From: Eupeodes corollae
Lineage: Eukaryota > Arthropoda > Insecta > Diptera > Syrphidae
DNA length: 64,000 nt
Direction of reading: 5' to 3'
Assembly: GCF_945859685.1 (NCBI RefSeq)
Contig: NC_079147.1
Location: 48,552,177-48,616,176 of the forward strand
Below the pieces are notes generated by a model, which saw nothing but the letters and a program-made list of their open reading frames with translations, did no database searches and was not told the origin of the DNA. Shown here piece by piece: positions 56,410-64,000 of this stretch. A program made the translations under genes and the position numbers. The first letter of the stretch is position 1; every line of letters starts with the position of its first letter.

Positions 56410-58590
56410 GTGAGCTAATTATCTCTCCTCCAGCTTGGGGGGTTGTGCCGTCGGGGTGACTTCCTGGCCACGTACAATATAGTTGTGAAGCACCAACAAG
56501 CCTTGGATACGGACCGATTCACTGTTGACAACCCAAGCAAACGAAATAATGACAACGAACTTCGGATATGTACGTGGAATGTTAGGTCCCTTAATAGACC
56601 ACGTGCAGCTGAACAATTGGCGGAAGCCCTAAACTGCTGCAAGGCAGATATTACCGCCATCCAAGAAGTGCGATGGGATGGATCAAGCAAACGCAAACTA
56701 CGGCGACTGGTACGGAGAACAAAGACAGCGTCTATTTGGGTGTGGATTTGTTGTTGGAACTAGGCTCAGGCAAAAAGTCTTGAGTTTCAACAGTGTGAGC
56801 GAGCGCATCACGACAATCCGCATCAAGGCTAAATTCGCCAATTTAAGCCTAATATGAGCTGCTCGCGAGCTCTACGAGCAGAAGAAGAGATAGAAACACC
56901 GGCTTCTTAAATGAACAAAAACAGAGCACGAGAAGCGCACGTGTGAGGAGATAGAGGGATGTCACTACAGGAATGAGGTGCCACGAACCGGAATGAGGTG
57001 ACACGAACATCGTAGTAGAACCGCAATCTATGTTGAGAATATGGAAAGACCACTTCTCCAAATTATATAACGGCGATGACGAACCGAATTCCGCTGTAAG
57101 GGAGATAGAATCACTCAACCTAGGCGAAGCAGATTAACAATTCCGTCAAACAAAGCTGCTGGAGCTGACGGCATCGCTGCCGAACTATTTAAAGCAGCAG
57201 GAGATGACTTGGTAGGGAGAATGCACCAACTCATCTGCAAAATTTGTCCGGAAGAAAGCATGTCCGATGAGTGGAATATCAACATAGTTTTCCCGATACA
57301 TAAAAAAGGAGACCGTCTAAATTTTCCCAACTACAGAGGCATCAGTCTCCTTAACATTACGTATAAGATCCGTTTTATGTGAACGTCTGAAGCCGTTCAT
57401 CAACAAACTGATATTTTCAGTGTGAGTTCAGACCAGGAAAGTCTTGGAAAAGACTCAGGAATTTCAAATCAATGTCCAGCATCTTTTTATCGATTTTAAA
57501 GCAGCGTATGACATCATCCATAGGGAAGAGCTCTAAAGAGCAATGTCTAGTATTGGCATTCCTATAAAACTTATCCGTTTGTACAGAATGACGATAGAGA
57601 ATGCACGCTGCTCTATCAAAGTCGGAAAAGATCTCACTGATGCATTTGATGCCCAAAAAGGTTTTAGACAATACGATGCACTGTATACGACTTCTTTAAT
57701 ATCATTCTGGAAAGAATTGTGCAAAACTCAACCGTCAACACTAGAGGCACAATCTTCAAAAGATCCATCCAATTACTCGGATACGCAGATGATATTGACA
57801 TAATTGAAAGATCAAAGCGTGATGTCAGTGGAGCGTTTTTGAGCATTGCGACGGAAGCGAAGAAGATGGGTTTAGTGGTCAATGAGGGCAAGACCAAGTA
57901 TATGCTGTCATCAAAAAAGGACACTGCACGACGACGTCTTGGACAAAACGTCACCATGGACAGCTATAACATTGAGGTAGTTAAGGACTTTGTCTACCTA
58001 GGCACCGCTATAAACTCAGACAAGGACACCAGCGCTGAAATCAAATGAAGAATAACTTTTGCAAATCGCTGCTTCTTTGGACTTAGAAGGCAATTGAGAA
58101 GTAAAGTCCACTCTCTAGCATCTAAAATTACCATCTATAATACACTCATCATCCCGGTTCTCATTTATGACGCTGAGGCCTGGATCCTATCAAAGAAAGA
58201 TGAGAGCGTCTTAGGATGCTTCGAGAGAAAATTTCGTCGGGTGATTTTTGGTGCCGTACGCATAGATGGAGAATGGAGGAGAATATTTAACATCGAATTG
58301 TACGGGCTGTACAGCGACTCAAGTGGTACACTGACCTAGTTATGAGAATTAAAGTCCAACGGCTTGGTCATGTAGAGCGAATGGACAACAACGCTCCAGC
58401 CCGGAAGGTCTTCGAATCCAATCCCGAGGGACGGTGCAGTAGAGGAAGACCGCGACTCAAGTGGTGCACTCAGGTGGGTGAAGACCTTAACAAACTCGGC
58501 ATGCGAAACTGGAGACAACTAGCTAGGGACCGAGCTGGCTGGAGACGCATATTGGTTGAGCCCCAGGTCCGCGCCCTTTTAAATTAATAC
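56410..58590 (+). pseudogene. RTE-like LINE, degenerate copy 3
   Basis: The leader contains CTGACTTCCTGGCCACGTAC-like sequence, then the endonuclease start (LRICTWNVRSLNRPRAAEQL, ADITAIQEVRWDG). A deletion near 56855 removes the rest of the endonuclease and joins to the coiled region (ELYEQKK). RT pieces follow: AAGADGIAAELFKAAG, FIDFKAAYDI, LLGYADDIDIIERSKRD, VNEGKTKYMLSSKKD, then LGHVERMDNNAPA and GRPRLKW. Close to the 9633 copy in sequence but with many small indels. The 3' end lacks the (TAAG)n tail and stops near 58590. Confidence 0.85.
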
Positions 58591-58629
58591 TAAATACAAA
58601 TGATATTTACTTAAAAGAAAAATTAAGGT

Positions 58630-58985
58630 TCTACGGTTGAACCGATATAATTTTTCTTTGTTTTGTCGAAAGAAGCAAAGTCAAGAAAAAAAAGACGAAA
58701 ACTTAGTAAAAATCTATCGGTTCGTTTTTGAGAAAGTTTGAACTATCGATTTTTGGCCAATAAATTTGTAAGGGGGCTGTTGTTATTTTTCGTTCTACAA
58801 AACAAAATTTAAAAACAAATGGCAAAAGCGATTGGGCTTAAAACCCTAATTTCTTGGTTTTAATTCAAACCACCTAATGGTTTGGGTTGTAGACGAGAGG
58901 AAAGACAGATAGACGGACGGAATCAGATGACCCACTTTTTCCACATCCCTTCCATCGTAATGTCATACATATTTGATTAAAATCT
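58630..58985 (-). repeat. Dispersed repeat, copy 2 (reverse orientation)
   Basis: In reverse complement, GGTCATCTGATTCCGTCCGT, CTATCTGTCTTTCC and CAAACCATTAGGTGG parallel the segment at 24460-24550. An A-rich body with GATTTTTACTAAG-type words sits next to it. Non-coding. Confidence 0.5.
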
Positions 58986-60165
58986 TGAGTTCGACATTTT
59001 TTAAGAAAGCAATACTTGCCGTATCGTTCCTATCCAATGAACTTCTGATTTCATTGCAGAGTTGGCTGCTGTAATGTCTTATTTATAACAAGGTAGGGCA
59101 AGTCATACAAATATTGAAGATAACAAACTTTTAGCCTGTTTAATAAAAAAAAAGGCTACACTTATTCTTGGACAAAGGATAAAGCTAACTAGTTATAGAT
59201 ATTACTAGAAGCCAAAACTAGACAGTTCTGGCTTATGTCAATGAGAAAAAGATTAATAGCTTTAGGTAGACAATTCTAGCTTAATCTTAATATTTCGAGC
59301 TTTCGTTGGTTTAGTAACCTTTTTTATCTTAGAAGCTTAAACTTAAACTATCCTTTCATCAATCAAGTTACTGTGTATGTTAAATATTTGCTTTTTTCTA
59401 AAAAGAACATTTCCAATTGTAAACCCAACTTAACCAATAATTGCTGTATAATTCCGAAGATTTTTTTATTATATTGTTCTTCAGTTCCTCGAGAAAAAGT
59501 CTATCGGAGGACCGTTAAACTTTAAATTTGGTAGTGGTACATAGCATTGTAATGTTTTTTTTTTATTCTTGAGTTTTCTGTTGTGGCAGCCAGCTTTTCT
59601 AGTGCATGTAGTTCCAATACAACGGTTTTGATAATTTAAATTCTGTCAGTACTCAGTTAACTGAATGTCTGAAGAACAATTCTAGAAAGACTACTTCTAA
59701 AACTTTTGTCAAAGAAATCCCAAAATGCTTTAAAGGTTTTTTTTCTTCAAAATATTGATTTATTTTTGGCTTATTAATTGTGTATATTTATTTTTGTGAC
59801 CTTCAGTCACTGAAGGTCCACATTTATAAGTTCTTAACGCTATTTGCATGTTGCTTATACATTAAGACATAAGGAACCTTACCGACTGATACAATCGGTA
59901 GCTTCTACTGTCCTATTATTCTTCTTAAACTTTACAGTCGTAGAAGGAATTTCTACCTCATCTATTTTTAATAATGACCAGTATTTTATAAAAGATATCA
60001 ATTGGAATAACAATTTGCACTCGGGTTGCCTAGCTATAACCTGGCCTTAGACGTTAAATATTGCAAAATAAAAGTGCATTCTTGTGTTCTATTACAGTTA
60101 TCTGTTATTTACTAACATCGGATATATAATGAAAGTTCATGACCCAAAGATGAAAAAAAAAAACA
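58986..60165. other. Intergenic, AGCT-rich in part, no gene seen
   Basis: 59150-59340 contains scattered AGCTT/CTAGCT/CTAGAA words, similar to those at 61870-62560. Otherwise AT-rich. The open frame at 59844-60050 lacks motifs and I do not call it. Confidence 0.4.
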
Positions 60166-61815
60166 AATGTTGCCTACTTATATCCTGGCCCTATTAGAAG
60201 TATTCCTGGCTTAAAGAGGTGGGTCTGCTGAGTAAATATACCCATTTTTGTTAATCTGATTTTCGTGTTAAATGAAAAGTAATTTAACTTTCGTTAGAAC
60301 CATGGTTTTGTTTATATTTTGCGCGCACTAAAGGGGTTATGAATACCCTTATAATGATTAAACACAGTGCGAGCAATTAAGAAATGAGGATAGGATTAGA
60401 AAGAAGAAACCGATGCACATTGGTATAAAATGTCTGCATATTGTAATGAGTGGGAATTATTGAGTCAGAAAAAGCATTCCACATTCTAGTAGTGCGGCTA
60501 AAGAAAGAATCTCTGTACTTAACAGTACGTCTAAAATTGGGCCATAAAACAATGACCTTGCAGCGGTGATCTTCTATAATTTTTAGACATCTTTTTTTAA
60601 TTCTATCCAGAAGATTGAAGAACGTTATTGGGGCTTCACCCTAAATTTGAGTGATATACTCGAGTTTAGGATGAATAAAAGCTTTGTAAATTATAGCCAG
60701 ATCAGAGGGTTTAAAAAACTTCTTGCATCGCCGGAAAAAAACCTAAACACTTAGCATTATTTTTGGCGATGTCAAATATGTGATCACTCCACAACAATTG
60801 GTTTGTGATGCTCATACCTTGGACTGATAGTTGTTCAATCTGCTCGAAGCAAGTACCACTAATGGATAGTGGCATTGGGGAGGGTAACGCTTTTGTGACA
60901 GTAGACAGTATTAAGTTTTCGAAGCATTAAATTCTACACGGTTTTCGAATCCCCATTGAACACTGCTGTCAAGATCACAATTTAATGAGCTATCATACGC
61001 TGCCGTTGGTAGTCCACACCTAAGGAACAAGGATAAGAATCTAAAAACGAATTTGAAAAGCAAAGGGTACTGTCATCAGCAAAACAATGTAGTGGGTTAG
61101 AAGTTTAAGACAAAAGATCAATTATGAATACCTATATGGAAGAGAGTCGGATACAAAACAGAGCCCTGGGGCACACCAGCGTTTATTTGGTGGACATCAG
61201 ATTTAAACCCGTCCAAAAATACTTGAATTGAACAGTCCGAAAGGTAATTTCTTACCCAACAAAGAAGAGATTCATTAATAGCAAAAGCACGAATTTTCGA
61301 TAAGAGAGCTTGATGCCAAACTCTATCAAATGTCTTTGAAATATCAAGTGCAATACTCGTACTTTCTCCAAAGCGATGTAAAGATTTTTTCCAATGTTCG
61401 GTAAGATAAACCATAAGATCACCAGTGGACCTATTGCAACGAGAGCCATACTGCTGTTCATTAAGAAGCTTCCGTTCTTCTAGGTATTTCTTAAGCTGAA
61501 AATTGATCAGCGTTTCCACGACGTTGGAAAGAAGGGACGTATGTACGTGCGTTTGGACGATTGGTTAGAGTGGGAGGGGGATTCACCTTTTTAAGCGGCA
61601 GGCTGGACAAATGCAGTTTTCCATCCACTCGGAAAGAGACCTGTAGAATAGGACAGATAGAAAAGCTTACACAGTGGTTTTGCTAGCGTTGAAGAACACC
61701 TCTTCATAACAATAGCGGGGATACTATACGCGCTAGCGGATTTGTGAATGACAAGATTTTTTAGTACCCTATTTGAAGTGTTAAGCCTTTGGTAAGAGTA
61801 GAAAATTTTGCTCAT
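60165..61815 (-). pseudogene. Jockey-like LINE, RT region, decayed
   Basis: On the minus strand: KSASAYSIPAIVMKRCSSTL, LSYSTGLFPSGWKTAFVQP (61591-61815). Then LKKYLEERKLLNEQQYGSR, ALDISKTFDRVWHQALL, INAGVPQGSVLYPTLFHI (61118-61519). After a frame change follows HCFADDSTLCFSNS near 61080, the catalytic motif. Remnants of the C-terminal region can be followed to about 60200. A different subfamily from the copy at 6897, with more mutations. Confidence 0.75.
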
Positions 61816-63104
61816 GTGTTATTCAGTCGATTTTTCGTTATTAAACTATGTGTCTAATAGCATAGGGTTGCTTTTCCATAACCTAGGCTTTACCATAACC
61901 CTAGCTTTGGAATAACCTACAGTTGCCTATATTTCTAAGTTGAACACTTTGGCAAATAAAGAAAATTGATCCCATGTGTTATCGGGTTGGTTTTTGTTTA
62001 AAATGATTTGGCTGGTCGATTTTGTTAGGCAATTTCCTATTTTTTTACTCACTAAAATCCAAGCTCAATCAGATATCTCAAAAATATCCGCATCATCTTC
62101 ATAGAGTTCTGTGCAGCTTTTGCTACGTTCTATTCATTCCCCTTTAAACTAATCAGCAAACACTGCAAATTTTCTTTTGAAAATCGAAATAAACCGTGAA
62201 AATTATTATTAAATAATTTCCGGCCGTTTTCTAAAAAACTTGGACTGTCTACTGCGTACAAGCTCAATCATATTCGCCCTTTAACTTAAGAATAATCTAT
62301 AAATTATAACTAATCAAAACTTTCTAAAAATCTTGATATTTTTGAAGCTTTAAGTGTAATATTCTAACTGAAGATTTCGTTAATCACCCAATTTTAAGGT
62401 CAAGCTGGAAAATCTAGCTAAAAGCACATGAATCTAGCTTCAGCTATTTTAAAATAGCTATTACTGGAAGATATCTTTAAATTTCTAGCTAAAGATCACA
62501 CAAAACCTAGCTTTGACTAAAAAAATCCAAGTTTTAGCTTTAGATTTGTTTTATTCAAAAGACCAAAATGTCCCACTGTGCACTATTAAGACCTTTGATT
62601 ATGTAAAATTTTTGAATAGAAGTTTCTTATCAAAATGCATAAATTCAATCTAAGACAATAGCTGTTATTTTTATTTCAAAAAAAAGATCTCGTGAAGATG
62701 AAGTTCATCACGAATAAGCTTTGTTTTTAAGTTAGTTCTCATTATTCCCACCATATTTCTCTTTAAAGCTTCCTTCAATTAATCTCTGTTCCCTTAAATC
62801 TCTCAAATCTGCCCATAAACAATACTACCGGTTCTGATTCTCATTTATTAACAACAAAAATGACAACGATGAGCAAACGATTGTTGAACAAGGAAGGTGG
62901 TCTATCAAGTCTGTCAAGTCAAGTCAGTTACCTAGCTTCAACCATCAGAGAATCATTTCGATTAGTCTTGATCGGTTCGCGAGAAAATAAACTGGTGTTC
63001 TTGACTTGACATTATCTCATTGTGGGAGAAAAGAAAAAACAAAAAAAAGAAACAAAATATTAATAAAGTAATATACACATATTTAAATTTTAATCGACGA
63101 AGTT
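61816..63104. other. Intergenic, AT-rich with AGCT-type words
   Basis: Between 61870 and 62560 there are repeated short words (CCTAGGCTTTACC, CCCTAGCTTTGG, ATCTAGCTAAAAGC, TTCTAGCTAAAG, CCTAGCTTTGAC) without a fixed period. No gene or RNA is supported. Confidence 0.4.
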
Positions 63105-63110
63105 TATAAA
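63105..63110 (+). promoter_or_regulatory. Possible TATA box of the right-edge gene
   Basis: TATAAA in TTTATAAATAAG lies 80 bp upstream of the ATG at 63185, a plausible spacing with a short 5' UTR. AT-rich context limits the weight of this. Confidence 0.3.
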
Positions 63111-63184
63111 TAAGATTCATTCGATTTTGTTTTTATTTTGATTTTTTAATTATATTTGAACCCTGACCAGTGCTGCATTGCAAG

Positions 63185-63254
63185 ATGATAAGCAAATCTT
63201 CCCTTAGCATAGGAGCTGTCATACTTGTCAGTATCATATCAGCGACTAGTGCAC
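63185..63254 (+). CDS. Signal-peptide first exon of a further secreted-protein gene
   Basis: The ATG opens MISKSSLSIGAVILVSIIS followed by ATSA, a textbook signal peptide with an A-x-A-like cleavage site, then one extra base and the donor GTAAGT at 63255. The exon is 70 nt in phase 1, exactly the length and phase of the signal exon at 21429. A neighbouring paralogous clip protease is a reasonable guess, but no downstream exon is visible before 64000, so the family is unknown. Confidence 0.5.
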
Positions 63255-64000
63255 GTAAGTTAACCAAACCTTTTAAGTCTTTTTGGTGAAATGCAAAAAC
63301 CTAACTTATTTATGTTTCATATCTTTTAATATCTCACATGATCAAGTTTATAGGTCCTATCAAGATCATCACATCATCAATGATAATGTAATAATTGAAT
63401 CTCTGAATTCCCATTAATAACTAACTTTCATGTACATTTAAATATAAATAATTGTTAATAAACTATGATTGTTAGTCATTGGGAATTTGTTAATTGTATT
63501 CTGTATGTAGGTACTTAGGTTTAATGGGCCAAAAACCTGTCTTGAAGGGTTTTTCAAGAGGTTTTTCAGTGAAAACCAGACAAAATATTGAAGGAAATTA
63601 AGAGCACATCAAGAGTAGCTTAGAATGTTATTGTTCGTGTTGTAAATGTAAACAAACCAAAACCAAGTACCCCAAAAGATGGACAGTTCAAATAAAGTGA
63701 CAAATGGCAAAACGAGATTCTTTTCTTTTCTTAAGCTTAAGCTAAGCCAAGTCAAGGCAAGGTTGTCAAGTGTGACGGGGTTCTTTTTCTTATTTTGTTT
63801 CTTTTTGTCTTATGCAAAAGGGGATTTTTTCGTCTGGTATTAAAAATAACCTGAGAAAAGATGAATTCAAATGTGAAACTACCAGAAATACAACATTTAT
63901 TAATTTTATTCGCACAATCTTTTATATTGAATAATTTAACTGACGGAATAACTTAAGAAAACAGAAATAATTGCAAACAAAACGAAAAGATCATAATCAA
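63255..64000. other. Intron of the right-edge gene
   Basis: AT-rich, no acceptor followed by coding sequence that I can support within the window. Confidence 0.4.

Overview
The window looks like a repeat-rich insect chromosome, most likely a higher dipteran. It is AT-rich, has spliced genes with GT/AG introns and long transposon-filled introns, carries insect-type retro- and DNA transposons (RTE-like and Jockey-like LINEs, copia, a DD41D mariner relative, Tc1, PIF/Harbinger relatives, several MITEs), and contains a clip-domain serine protease gene of the arthropod haemolymph type. I see no prokaryotic operons, rRNA genes or convincing tRNA genes. No database search was possible; gene joins come from splice signals, reading phase and motif recognition.

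Layout. 1-2960: nested remnants of a LINE, a copia element and an RTE-like LINE, all on the minus strand. 3226-3525: last coding exon of an unrecognised plus-strand gene whose other exons lie left of the window. 4140-6591: a LINE 3' fragment interrupted by a small PIF/Harbinger-like MITE, then a 1.3-kb relative carrying only a decayed Myb/SANT gene. 6897-12003: a fairly young minus-strand Jockey-like LINE split by a 5'-truncated RTE-like LINE with a 743-codon open frame. 12-21 kb: intergenic DNA with SINE-like sequence, a second RTE-like copy and a cluster of MITEs with GGGCAGGTTCAGA termini.

21.4-55.6 kb: the main gene, a clip-domain trypsin-like protease. Exon 1 (21429-21498) encodes a signal peptide. 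Exon 2 encodes the clip domain, an acidic linker and the activation site. Exons 3-7 (54595-55637) carry the His-Asp-Ser catalytic domain. A direct tandem duplication with a 12,878-bp period (about 27.1-40.0 kb and 40.0-52.9 kb) has duplicated exon 2, a small antisense gene nested in intron 2 and all the intronic repeats. Three copies of one DD41D transposon sit at the left border, the junction and the right border. The middle copy is a precise hybrid: its left part matches the right-border copy and its right part matches the left-border copy. Unequal recombination between two transposons in introns 1 and 2 predicts exactly this, but so does an assembler looping through the repeat. Exon 2 is symmetric (phase 1 at both ends, 768 nt), so either copy, or both in series, could be spliced without a frameshift.

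55.6-64 kb: a third RTE-like copy, a dispersed repeat, another Jockey-like LINE remnant, and at 63185-63254 a second signal-peptide exon of the same length and phase (70 nt, ending in phase 1, followed by GTAAGT). This may be the first exon of a neighbouring secreted-protein gene, possibly a paralogous protease that continues beyond the window.
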